Source of the DNA: Petrotoga mexicana DSM 14811
GTDB lineage: Bacteria > Thermotogota > Thermotogae > Petrotogales > Petrotogaceae
DNA length: 64,000 bases
Direction of reading: 5' to 3'
Assembly (NCBI RefSeq): GCF_002895565.1
Contig: NZ_AZRN01000004.1
Coordinates: forward strand, 46,612-110,611
The notes under the pieces are model-generated. The model was given only the letters and a program-made list of their open reading frames with translations, was not told the origin of the DNA and did no database searches. The position numbers and the translations under genes were made by a program. Position 1 is the stretch's first letter. The number at the start of each line of letters is the position of its first letter. Positions 32,849 to 42,803 of the stretch are shown in pieces.

Positions 32849-35320
32849 TTATACAACACCCAAGTTGTTAATAACCGTCTCCATCATTTGATTGACCGCT
32901 GTGATAACCCTTGCAGAAGCATTAAAAGCCTGCTGATATTTCACAAGGTTCGTCATCTCCTCGTCGATAGAAACACCCATCACTCTTTCTTTTTCAAGGC
33001 TGATTTCACTATTCAACATCTCACTGTTTAGCCTCATTTTATCAGCCGTTTCACCCTTAACTCCTATATCTGTAACAATATTTCCCAAAAAGTTCGAAAA
33101 ACCAATCCTCCCATTATCTAATACCGAATTATCATACATCTTGGATATTTCATCCCATACACTAATGTTTCCTGCACCGGTTGGAGAATAATTAGTATCA
33201 TAATAACCCAAATCAGTTGCAAGTAAAGATGGATTCTCTTTTAAGTTAGACGATACAGAAATTTGATTGACTATTCCTAACTCTTTATCAATTCTTAAAA
33301 GTTCCGCCTTAGAAAACTTTTCATCTATTTGTTCAGGGCTTATATCTGGAGAAATCAGTGTAACGATATTGTTAGAATCATCTTCGATAAATCCTAAAGC
33401 ATTGAATAATTTTTCAGGGCCTTTAATAGTAACGTTCTTTAAGTCAAAATTAATTAAATTTCCGGCCCTCAACACAAATGAACCATGCGGAGTAACAGAA
33501 GCAGTAACCCCCGTGTTTGTGGCATTAATTTTGTCAGCTAAGTCATAAACAGTGTCTTTAAGAGGATTAATCTCTATTTTTATTCCATTTATACTCATTT
33601 CTATTATTTCATTTGAACTTAATAAATTATTCAAAGTGGGTTGTGAAGTATCTAAGGCATCCAATGTAACTTTTTGTGCTTCCATCTGTGAAAGAGAACC
33701 GTCTACGTCGTTTAAAACAATGGTATCCAAGTCTGCATCTGGAATTTTAGTCGTGGGGAGTATGTATATAAATCCATCAATTTCTTCTGCTTTCAAATAA
33801 CCTCCAGAACCGCTGTTTATATTTGATACTAATTCACCAGCATCAGAAAAACTTATATTACAATCCTCACCTAAAATTTCAAACTCAAGGTTGCCAGGTT
33901 GTACATTATCAGGATCTATTTTGTATGCCTTAATTTCTTTAGTAGGAAAACCGTATTCCCTGAGAAAATCTCCTTTTATATCAACTACTAATTTGTTTTG
34001 AAAATTAGAATCTTCATCATAATAAGTATCATAAAAATAAATAGCATTATTTGCTGCATCATATTTTATAGGTTTGTTATCAGGATCAGGATCTTTGGGA
34101 TCATATATATATTGATGAGGTTTTTCATTATTAGCATCCACTGCGTAAATATAGGATTTATTAAATTTGTCAATTAAATAATAATCTGAAGAAGGATCTA
34201 AAGGATTTTCATAAAAACTTCTATGACTTGTTGTATATTTAAGTGTGTCTGGATGAAATACGTCTGAATTTCCTGCTATCCTGAAAAATCTTGAATCTTC
34301 AAAACCTCTTTTGGTACTTATATCGGCAAAAAAGTTGGCTCCCGTTATTGTTCCTGTTGAATCCCATCCCTCTTTATAAATAAGATTAGTTGAATCAACT
34401 AAATACAAACCAAACTCATCGAGTTGTTGTTGATAAGAAGGGATGATTTCATCCCTCAATTCAAAAAGGGCTGACATTTTCCCATCGTTAAAAGTCAATG
34501 GATTGTTGCCCACATAGGCGTAATATTCATCGTTTGTTTCGGCAATGGTTAAGGATGTTATCTCTTGATAACTACTTCCATTTAAAACTACTTTATCCCC
34601 CATACTTAAAGAAATTTGACCATTTGAATGACTTGTTATTCTTATATCGGAAAGTTCTGAAAGTTTATCCAACAATCTATCCCTTTCATCAAGCAAATCG
34701 TTAGGAGAACCACTTATTGAGCTCGATGTTAATATCTTTTGATTTAAATCGGCAATCCTTTTTAAATAACCGTTTATTTCGTCTATTCTGAGCTTTATTT
34801 CACTGTTTATATCACTTTTTAATTCTTCTAACCTATAATTAAGATCTTTCATGGTGTTTACTAATTCTTCCGCTCGAGATACGACCTGAGTTTTAGCGGC
34901 TTCGTTTGATGGATCAGTCTTCAACTCCTCGATTGACGCCCAGTAAGAATCGTACATATTCCTTAAACCGGTTTCACCGGGCTCACCAAATAATTGTTCA
35001 ATGTAATGCACATTAGAATATATATTTTCCCAATAATTCAAATGAGAAGAAGTTTCTCTAAATTGCAAATCTAAAAATTCGTCCCTCACTCGTTGAATAT
35101 CGCTTACCGTAGAACCAGTCCCAAAAGATAAAGCTGCTCCCCCACTTCCTATCGTTGTTAAATTAATAGGATTAGTAGTTACAATAACAGGACTTTGCCT
35201 GGAAAAACCCTGGGTATTAGAATTAGAGATATTATGGGCGACAACGCTCATCGCGACTTTATTGGTATAAACTCCGAGTAAACCAGTGTTCAATAGGCCA
35301 TTCAAAGTCATTGCGCACAC
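32849..35320 (-). CDS. flgK: Flagellar hook-associated protein FlgK (HAP1)
   Basis: An 823-residue junction protein. The N-terminus has LLNTGLLGVYTNKVAMSVVAHNISNSNTQGFSRQ split over conserved FlgK motifs, and the C-terminus has GVSIDEEMTNLVKYQQAF and ARVITAVNQMMETVINNLG. It is longer than E. coli FlgK (about 550), the extra being a large variable middle region (about 330-640) that would face outward. GTG 35320 sits 5 nt after GGAGGGG; the ATG three codons later is too far from that SD. Confidence 0.94.
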   Translation of the reverse strand: MCAMTLNGLLNTGLLGVYTNKVAMSVVAHNISNSNTQGFSRQSPVIVTTNPINLTTIGSGGAALSFGTGSTVSDIQRVRDEFLDLQFRETSSHLNYWENIYSNVHYIEQLFGEPGETGLRNMYDSYWASIEELKTDPSNEAAKTQVVSRAEELVNTMKDLNYRLEELKSDINSEIKLRIDEINGYLKRIADLNQKILTSSSISGSPNDLLDERDRLLDKLSELSDIRITSHSNGQISLSMGDKVVLNGSSYQEITSLTIAETNDEYYAYVGNNPLTFNDGKMSALFELRDEIIPSYQQQLDEFGLYLVDSTNLIYKEGWDSTGTITGANFFADISTKRGFEDSRFFRIAGNSDVFHPDTLKYTTSHRSFYENPLDPSSDYYLIDKFNKSYIYAVDANNEKPHQYIYDPKDPDPDNKPIKYDAANNAIYFYDTYYDEDSNFQNKLVVDIKGDFLREYGFPTKEIKAYKIDPDNVQPGNLEFEILGEDCNISFSDAGELVSNINSGSGGYLKAEEIDGFIYILPTTKIPDADLDTIVLNDVDGSLSQMEAQKVTLDALDTSQPTLNNLLSSNEIIEMSINGIKIEINPLKDTVYDLADKINATNTGVTASVTPHGSFVLRAGNLINFDLKNVTIKGPEKLFNALGFIEDDSNNIVTLISPDISPEQIDEKFSKAELLRIDKELGIVNQISVSSNLKENPSLLATDLGYYDTNYSPTGAGNISVWDEISKMYDNSVLDNGRIGFSNFLGNIVTDIGVKGETADKMRLNSEMLNSEISLEKERVMGVSIDEEMTNLVKYQQAFNASARVITAVNQMMETVINNLGVV

Positions 35321-35321
35321 G

Positions 35322-35828
35322 CTAACCCCTCCAACTTCTTGAAGTCAAATCTTTGTTCATTTTACTACCCTTTTGAGAGTAAGTTTTGCTGTTCGTAATC
35401 GATTCAGGATTCAAAATTTGATATATAAAATTGTTCAAATTAGATTGAAATGAAATAATGTTACTTAAAAGATCGATCTCACTTACTAACTCCTTTAAAT
35501 TTTTAACAAGCTCTGAAAAGAGAAGTGCAATTTCATAATCATTCTTTGAAAAATAATCAATAATCGATTCTAATTTGCTTTGTATATTTTCTTCCAAGCA
35601 TATTGTCGATATTAACTGTGCCCTTAAACCTTCTACTTTTTTAAAGTTGGTTGCTAACTTTTCAATCGTCAAAAGGGTTGAATTAATTTCTTCGACAGAT
35701 GCTTTTTTTACTAAACTTTCCCTAAGATCATAAAAAGATTTTTTTAATTCTATTAAACTGTTATTTTCTTCCTTTAATACATTTTTTATCGCTTCTAAAT
35801 TATTATTAATACTGTTCACCTGCTTCAT
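35322..35828 (-). CDS. flgN: FlgN-like flagellar export chaperone
   Basis: A 168-residue, almost entirely helical protein with heptad-like leucines (IKNVLKEENNSLIELKKSF, VEGLRAQLIS), matching FlgN-type chaperones that escort FlgK and FlgL. Its ATG overlaps the flgM stop as ATGA, with no SD of its own, so its translation depends on flgM. Sequence similarity is weak, and the call leans on position between flgM and flgK. Confidence 0.75.
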   Translation of the reverse strand: MKQVNSINNNLEAIKNVLKEENNSLIELKKSFYDLRESLVKKASVEEINSTLLTIEKLATNFKKVEGLRAQLISTICLEENIQSKLESIIDYFSKNDYEIALLFSELVKNLKELVSEIDLLSNIISFQSNLNNFIYQILNPESITNSKTYSQKGSKMNKDLTSRSWRG

Positions 35829-36094
35829 TCAAACATTTTATTTACAATTTGATCCACATTGATATTATAAGAACCATTTTCAATAGATTCCTTCAGTTTC
35901 GATACAAGCTCTCGCCGAATTTCTGGTATCTTATTTGATAGTTCTATATACTTCTTTGATTCTCCTGTAATCTTATTAGCATTTTCTAGGCTTTTTGATT
36001 TTATCTGTCTCTTGAAAAAATCCTTATCAAGCTTTTTTTGATTTATTTTATCTAAATTATTGCCACCCGCAGGATTGATATTGTTGATATCCAT
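35825..36094 (-). CDS. flgM: Anti-sigma-28 factor FlgM
   Basis: An 89-residue basic protein with a disordered N-terminus and a FlgM-type C-terminus (EIRRELVSKLKESIENGSYN, VDQIVNKMFE), the part that holds sigma-28. It is exported when the hook is complete, freeing sigma-28 for late genes. ATG follows GGAGGG. First gene of the late flagellar operon behind a candidate sigma-28 promoter. Confidence 0.88.
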   Translation of the reverse strand: MDINNINPAGGNNLDKINQKKLDKDFFKRQIKSKSLENANKITGESKKYIELSNKIPEIRRELVSKLKESIENGSYNINVDQIVNKMFE

Positions 36095-36134
36095 AATTTA
36101 GTCCCTCCTTTCAACAATTTGAACTCCATATTTA

Positions 36135-36161
36135 TTATCGTCCACAATTATCATATCATTA
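36135..36161 (-). promoter_or_regulatory. Candidate sigma-28 (FliA) promoter of flgM
   Basis: On the minus strand TAAT (36158-36161), exactly 15 nt, then GACGATAA (36135-36142), close to the consensus TAAA-N15-GCCGATAA. It fits the late-class genes that follow and lies about 40 nt upstream of the flgM ATG. Confidence 0.65.
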
Positions 36162-36258
36162 GAAGTTTATCGCGAAATTATATTTTTCCAAAGCATCTTA
36201 TTTTTTTTGTAGTAATAAGAAAAAAATACAAAATTAAAAATAATATTTAATTTTTTAC

Positions 36259-36287
36259 TTGACTTTTCAGTTTTTTAGGTTTATAAT
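36259..36287 (+). promoter_or_regulatory. Sigma-A promoter of the peroxiredoxin gene
   Basis: TTGACT (36259-36264), 17-nt spacer, TATAAT (36282-36287): the best sigma-70-type promoter in this part of the window. Confidence 0.85.
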
Positions 36288-36309
36288 TTTCTTAGACGTA
36301 CCTAAAAAA
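36271..36309 (+). promoter_or_regulatory. Operator-like palindrome over the peroxiredoxin -10 box
   Basis: TTTTTTAGGT (36271-36280) and ACCTAAAAAA (36300-36309) are perfect 10-bp inverted arms, 19 nt apart, enclosing the -10 box and start site. The left arm lies upstream of the transcript, so this cannot be an RNA hairpin and is better read as a repressor site. The regulator is unknown. Confidence 0.65.
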
Positions 36310-36356
36310 TAGATATTTCAAAAATTAAAAAATTTACAAATAGGAGGTTGGTAAAT

Positions 36357-37007
36357 ATGGAAGAAAGGATTCCTTTAATTGGAGAAAAGTTTCCTGAAAT
36401 GAAAGTATTAACAACGGACGGTGCAAAAGAACTACCAAAAGATTACAAAGGAAAATGGTTGGTGCTTTTCAGCCACCCAGGGGATTTTACACCCGTTTGT
36501 ACAACAGAATTTGTTGAATTTGCAAAAAAGCATGAAGATTTCAAAAAGATCAACACCGAACTTTTAGGGCTTTCTGTCGATGCCGTTCATTCACATATCA
36601 AATGGATGGAGTGGATCAAAGATAACCTTGGTGTAGAAATCACTTTCCCTATAATAGCTGATACAATGGGAAGAGTAGCCTCAAGATTGGGAATGGTAGA
36701 CCCGGAAAAAGGTTCGGCAACTGTTAGGGCAGTTTTCATTTTAGATCCTGAAGGAACTATTAGACTGATCATGTACTATCCTTCTGAAGTAGGAAGATAC
36801 ATCGATGAAATATACAGAGCGGTAAGAGCTTTACAATTGTCAGACAAAAACAAGGTAGTAACCCCAGCCAATTGGCCTGATAACTCAATACTTGGAAGTA
36901 AGGTAATAATTCCACCAGCATCAACTTATGCTGAAGCAATGAAGAGGAAAACATCCGACGAAGAAGGATACGATTGGTGGTTAAAGGTTAAGGAAGTTAA
37001 AGAATAA
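36357..37007 (+). CDS. 1-Cys peroxiredoxin (Prx6 type)
   Basis: Reduces peroxides in the cytoplasm. Peroxidatic Cys48 lies in [12 protein letters not shown]; the Prx6-type C-terminal extension contains TPANWPDNS and [11 protein letters not shown]. About 216 residues, the length of archaeal and Thermotogota Prx6. I see no second cysteine in the chain, so resolution must use an external thiol. ATG 36357 is 9 nt after TAGGAGG; the upstream TTG 36348 touches the SD and is rejected. It has its own promoter, palindromic operator and terminator. Confidence 0.93.
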   Translation: MEERIPLIGEKFPEMKVLTTDGAKELPKDYKGKWLVLFSHPGDFTPVCTTEFVEFAKKHEDFKKINTELLGLSVDAVHSHIKWMEWIKDNLGVEITFPIIADTMGRVASRLGMVDPEKGSATVRAVFILDPEGTIRLIMYYPSEVGRYIDEIYRAVRALQLSDKNKVVTPANWPDNSILGSKVIIPPASTYAEAMKRKTSDEEGYDWWLKVKEVKE

Positions 37008-37020
37008 TATTAACCCCAGC

Positions 37021-37062
37021 AAGTAGGAAGTAGAGAAGTTATTATCTACTTCCTACTTTTTT
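37021..37062 (+). terminator. Terminator of the peroxiredoxin gene
   Basis: AAGTAGGAAGTAGA (37021-37034) pairs perfectly with TCTACTTCCTACTT (37045-37058) and is followed by a U-run to 37062. Confidence 0.92.
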
Positions 37063-37063
37063 A

Positions 37064-37072
37064 TGATATAAT
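37064..37072 (+). promoter_or_regulatory. Extended -10 promoter of the M24 peptidase gene
   Basis: TGATATAAT begins 2 nt after the U-run of the preceding terminator. It has no clear -35. The same extended -10 form appears before cheW and fits the gene starting at 37126. Confidence 0.6.
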
Positions 37073-37125
37073 TGTAATATAAATTGGATGAAATTAGACA
37101 CTATTAAGAGGAGGAACATTGAAGA

Positions 37126-38199
37126 TTGCGTAGAGATAGGATAGAAAAGCTTCTCAATAAAATGGCAAAAAATAATATTTATCAAGCAATAATATCCTCA
37201 CCAGCTTCTCTTTACTATTTTTTGAATGAGTGGTTTGAACCTGGAGAAAGGTTGTTGGTATTATTCGTAAATACTTCTGGCGAAGTTAAATTGCTAGTTA
37301 ACGAATTGTTCCCGGTAAATACCGTTGAAGAAGAAAATTTGATCAAATATTCTGATTCTGAAGATCCCATTAAGATGTTATCTTCTATTATTGAAAAAGA
37401 TAAATCCCTTGGCATAGATGGAAGTTGGGAAGCAGGTTTTCTTTTAAGTTTAATGGAAATTACTAAAGATTTATCTTTAAAACCGCTCTCTCCAATAATT
37501 AGTGAATTAAGGATGGTAAAGGATGTTGATGAAATAGTATTAATGAAGTCCTCTTCCTTATTAAATGACACAGCTATGGAAAAGGTTATAGACATAGTAT
37601 CGGAGATGCTTCCAGAAAAATACTTAGCCAAAGCCATCAAAAATATCTTCGAAAAAGAAGGAGCCGATGGTGTTTCGTTTGAACCTATAGTAGGATACGG
37701 TCAGAATACTTCTAACCCTCATCATATACCCACCAATGCAAAGTTAAAAGATGGGGATGTTGTCTTGATAGACATGGGTTGCATAAAAAATTATTATTGT
37801 TCAGATATGACAAGAACAGTCTTCTTTGGCAAACCTATAGAAACCATGAAAAACATTTATCAAATCGTATTAGAAGCTAATTTAGAAGCTATTGAAAAAG
37901 TTAAGCCCGGTCTTAAAGCTTGTGAAATTGATGCTACCGCACGTAATTATATAGAAAGCAAAGGCTATGGAAAGTACTTCACTCATCGAACAGGGCATGG
38001 TGTAGGGATAGAGATTCATGAAAAACCTTACATATCTTCAAATAGCGAAGAAATTCTAACACCTGGCATGATCTTTTCAATAGAGCCGGGAATTTATTTA
38101 CCTGGTGTCGGCGGGGTAAGAATAGAAGACCTGGTTTTGGTGACTGATAATGGTTGTGAAGTATTAAACAAGTATCCAAAAGACTTTTTGGTAATTTAA
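37126..38199 (+). CDS. M24 metallopeptidase, Xaa-Pro aminopeptidase/dipeptidase
   Basis: Cytoplasmic peptidase of 357 residues removing residues before proline. A creatinase-like N-terminal domain (1-120) precedes the pita-bread catalytic domain. The five metal ligands are all visible: Asp in VLIDMGC, Asp in SDMTRTV, His in RTGHGVGIEIHE, Glu in SIEPGIYLPG and Glu in GVRIEDLVLV. UUG at 37126 is about 10 nt after GAGGAGG. PepQ and PepP cannot be told apart by eye. Confidence 0.92.
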   Translation: MRRDRIEKLLNKMAKNNIYQAIISSPASLYYFLNEWFEPGERLLVLFVNTSGEVKLLVNELFPVNTVEEENLIKYSDSEDPIKMLSSIIEKDKSLGIDGSWEAGFLLSLMEITKDLSLKPLSPIISELRMVKDVDEIVLMKSSSLLNDTAMEKVIDIVSEMLPEKYLAKAIKNIFEKEGADGVSFEPIVGYGQNTSNPHHIPTNAKLKDGDVVLIDMGCIKNYYCSDMTRTVFFGKPIETMKNIYQIVLEANLEAIEKVKPGLKACEIDATARNYIESKGYGKYFTHRTGHGVGIEIHEKPYISSNSEEILTPGMIFSIEPGIYLPGVGGVRIEDLVLVTDNGCEVLNKYPKDFLVI

Positions 38200-38329
38200 T
38201 TACTTCTTATGCTTTGGATCAACTCTCCACCACTTACAGAGTGTAGTTTACTTACACTAATTTAGTTAGAACGTTCCCCTTCACTGAACTGATTTTGATT
38301 TTCTTTCATATTTATTAACCTTAAAAGTA

Positions 38330-38338
38330 TGGTATAAT
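38330..38338 (+). promoter_or_regulatory. Extended -10 promoter of the cyclodeaminase-tgt unit
   Basis: TGGTATAAT (TATAAT 38333-38338), with a weak -35. The gene starts at 38383 behind GAGGAGG. The preceding 130 nt hold a small AGTGTA/TACACT hairpin without U-run and nothing else I can name. Confidence 0.6.
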
Positions 38339-38382
38339 AAAAGTACAGATACTTCACTTATTTCCAGAGAGGAGGTGGATGA

Positions 38383-40091
<1,709 letters not shown>

Positions 40092-40115
40092 AACACTAAA
40101 AAGGAGGGATCCCCC

Positions 40116-40472
40116 GTGAAATCATTTATAAAGTACTATAATGAAATTAAACCATTATATCAAAACAAGTTAGACCTTACTAAAAAATTTCAAGAGATCC
40201 CCGATCTCTTTTCAAGAAGTGTAAGTAAGTTACTAGAAAATATCTACGGAGAAGATAAAGTGGATAGAAAACTTATAGAAAGTTATGTAGAATTCAATCC
40301 GGATAAAGAGCCTTATTTTAAATTAAAAAAAGAACTGATAAATTTTTTAGATGAAGATTGGACTGATAGTGATCTTCCAAGTATTTTAGAAAAAATGGCT
40401 AAAGCTGCTTATGACAGATATAAACATATAATTGAAGATCATGATAGAACTGAAACATTTAGAATGGAATGA
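40116..40472 (+). CDS. Small uncharacterised helical protein
   Basis: A 118-residue soluble, charged, mostly helical protein starting with GTG 4-5 nt after AAAGGAGGGATCCCCC. It has no recognised motif, no membrane segment and no cysteine pairs. It follows tgt by 24 nt and is closed by a hairpin, so it is probably the last gene of that operon. Function unknown. Confidence 0.7.
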   Translation: MKSFIKYYNEIKPLYQNKLDLTKKFQEIPDLFSRSVSKLLENIYGEDKVDRKLIESYVEFNPDKEPYFKLKKELINFLDEDWTDSDLPSILEKMAKAAYDRYKHIIEDHDRTETFRME

Positions 40473-40497
40473 AAAATAGAGTTAACCAAAACTTGTC

Positions 40498-40523
40498 AAA
40501 CCTGGGGCAGCCTCCCCAGGTTT
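40498..40523 (+). terminator. Terminator-like hairpin after the 118-residue protein
   Basis: AAACCTGGGG (40498-40507) and CCCCAGGTTT (40514-40523) pair perfectly around a 6-nt loop. The downstream U-tract is poor (TTTATATGTT). Confidence 0.7.
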
Positions 40524-40558
40524 ATATGTTATAAATAAAATTAGAGAAAGGTAATCAA

Positions 40559-40945
40559 ATGGCTGATAAAAAATATAAAGATGTAAAAAAAATAAAAAAT
40601 ATGTTTTGGAAAGTTTTGTTCTTTTTATATATAGTTTTTATTATATATCTATCGGTTTCCAAACCTATAATTAATTATAGTAGTTTCAAAGGAGAAGACA
40701 AAATAGTTCATTTTGTTTCATACTTTTTAGGTGCCGACTTTTTCTTTATGGCATTCTTCAAAAAAAGTAAAAGATCTTATTTTATACTTTTTTTGATTTT
40801 TTTTCTTTTAGTTCCCTTATTAACAGAATATTTTCAAAAATTCAGTATTTATCATACATATAGCCATTTAGACATGGTTGCAAGTTATTTAGGAGCAGCA
40901 AGTGGTTCTCTTTTTTTTACTTTCAAATATAAGGCTTTCAATTAG
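40559..40945 (+). CDS. VanZ-like membrane protein
   Basis: A 128-residue membrane protein with about four helices. It shows the VanZ-family pattern DKIVHFVSYFLGADFFF followed by LLTEYFQKFSIYHTYSHLDM and a final GxxxGS-type helix. The family's function is mostly unknown (VanZ confers low-level teicoplanin resistance). AGAGAAAGG precedes ATG. It begins a run of cell-surface or unknown genes. Confidence 0.8.
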   Translation: MADKKYKDVKKIKNMFWKVLFFLYIVFIIYLSVSKPIINYSSFKGEDKIVHFVSYFLGADFFFMAFFKKSKRSYFILFLIFFLLVPLLTEYFQKFSIYHTYSHLDMVASYLGAASGSLFFTFKYKAFN

Positions 40946-40976
40946 TGATAAAGAAGTATAAAGAGGTGCATTTCTT

Positions 40977-42767
40977 TTGAAAGAAGTAAAATATGCTATA
41001 GTTTACCTGAATATTGATCCCAATTATGCAAAGTTGAATAATCTTCCTGTAAAATTACCTATTTTAGCGGAAGATTTTCAAAAAGCAAGAAAAACCAATA
41101 AAATACCTTTGGACGTAATTATTAGAGGTTTAGAAGCTCAAATTGATATAGATAAAAACAACCGATATTACTTATCTTACTTGATTTATTATTATTATGA
41201 AGCTTTTAAAAAATCCCTCAACGATACAGATTTTGAAAAGGCGAAGGAATTTTTAGATAAGGCAGGTAAAATTTATCCTGATTATAGATTGCATTTTTAT
41301 ACTGGATTATACTACAAAAAATTAGGAAATCTTGAACTCGCAGAATTACATTTAAAACAATCGATAAAAGAAAAGCCAAATTTTGCATATGGTTATTATG
41401 AACTTGGCAATCTCATGTATGAAAGAAATATCTACGACGAGGCCATAGAATATTACTCTAAATCTGTCGAACTTGAAAAGGACTTTACGTTAGGGTTTCT
41501 GAAAATGGCAGATGTATACATGGAAAATGGCAGATTCGAAGAAGCTATACCACTTCTACAAAAATGCATAGAAATCGATAAAAAATTTGTTCCTGCCTAT
41601 GAAAGATTGGGTGTTGCTCTGAATATGCTTCAACACTATAAAGATGCACACAAAGTCCACCAAAAAGCCTTAGAAATAGATAGCGATAGATATGAAATTT
41701 ATTATAACGATGCTCATTCATTGGCTAGATTAGGAAACCACAATGAGGCAATAAAAGCCTTAGAAAAAGCCGCCTCCTTGAATGAAACAGATTATATACT
41801 TCACGAATTAGCTTTGGAATATAAAAACATGGGAAGATACTTACAAGCAATTGAAACAGAGGAAAAAGCTTTAAAATCAGCTTCAGAAGAAAATAAAGAC
41901 CTTATTGTTTTAACTTTATTAAAACTCTATGTAATAATAGAAGATGAAGAACAAGTGGAAAAATATTTTGAAATTTTAAATTTGAATTCTGACTTTCACG
42001 AAGCTGCTGTTAATTTCAAAGTATTGTTCGAATTATCTCAAGGTAGAGTTGAAAGAGTGAAAGAAATATTGTTAAAAGAACCCATATCAAATTTTTCTCT
42101 ACTACTAGATAAATTAGACAGGTTAGATCTTTACGTTTCCAAACTGGAAGAATTTGCAGACAAAAATATTTCCGATTCAATATTTGAAAGTATAGACGAA
42201 TTGGGAAATATCGACCCTTTTTCTTTGTCGGAACGTCTAGCAACCAAAGGAATAAAGCGCCCTTTCGTTAGCTGGTTGAAAGAGAACTCGATGGAACCAA
42301 AGTTATATCCAGATGGTGTTGAATTACTCACGAACAGTCTACTTCTTTCTGGCTTTAATTACGGCCTATCGGAAAGAGTAGCAACAGCTATATCACAGTT
42401 TCTTTGGAAAGATGGAGATGGGTTAGCTTTCGGTAGATTACTTTTAAGATTCTACCAAGATAGAATCTTAGGAGAATCCTTATCTTTAGAACCTTTTATT
42501 CAAGAAAATGTAGAAGAAATCAAAGATATGTCTTTTACTTTTGCTCAAATATTTGCTAATTTCGAAGAACATTTGATGGATTTTGACTCGATAGTAGAGT
42601 TTAAAATAAATAATTTTAAAGATGCTTTAAAAGTTTTTTTGTCCATGTTTAGAATACAAAGTACGGCTGAAGAAATAACTTCAGTCAACTTCAAAGATCA
42701 TAACACAAAAATTTTATCTTTATTCATAAATAATATTAACTCGATTTCTAACTCTTTTTTGCAGTAA
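40977..42767 (+). CDS. Tetratricopeptide repeat protein
   Basis: 596 residues without signal peptide. Residues about 60-310 form at least seven TPR units (e.g. YELGNLMYERNIYDEAIEYY, FLKMADVYMENGRFEEAIPL). The C-terminal 280 residues are acidic, helical and unassigned. UUG at 40977 follows AGAGGTG. A scaffold for protein contacts is likely, and its partners may be the neighbouring surface proteins or the BTAD regulator (inference). Confidence 0.85.
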   Translation: MKEVKYAIVYLNIDPNYAKLNNLPVKLPILAEDFQKARKTNKIPLDVIIRGLEAQIDIDKNNRYYLSYLIYYYYEAFKKSLNDTDFEKAKEFLDKAGKIYPDYRLHFYTGLYYKKLGNLELAELHLKQSIKEKPNFAYGYYELGNLMYERNIYDEAIEYYSKSVELEKDFTLGFLKMADVYMENGRFEEAIPLLQKCIEIDKKFVPAYERLGVALNMLQHYKDAHKVHQKALEIDSDRYEIYYNDAHSLARLGNHNEAIKALEKAASLNETDYILHELALEYKNMGRYLQAIETEEKALKSASEENKDLIVLTLLKLYVIIEDEEQVEKYFEILNLNSDFHEAAVNFKVLFELSQGRVERVKEILLKEPISNFSLLLDKLDRLDLYVSKLEEFADKNISDSIFESIDELGNIDPFSLSERLATKGIKRPFVSWLKENSMEPKLYPDGVELLTNSLLLSGFNYGLSERVATAISQFLWKDGDGLAFGRLLLRFYQDRILGESLSLEPFIQENVEEIKDMSFTFAQIFANFEEHLMDFDSIVEFKINNFKDALKVFLSMFRIQSTAEEITSVNFKDHNTKILSLFINNINSISNSFLQ

Positions 42768-42803
42768 ATTTCCTACCAAAAATAACTTTTTAGAGGTGCT
42801 GCC

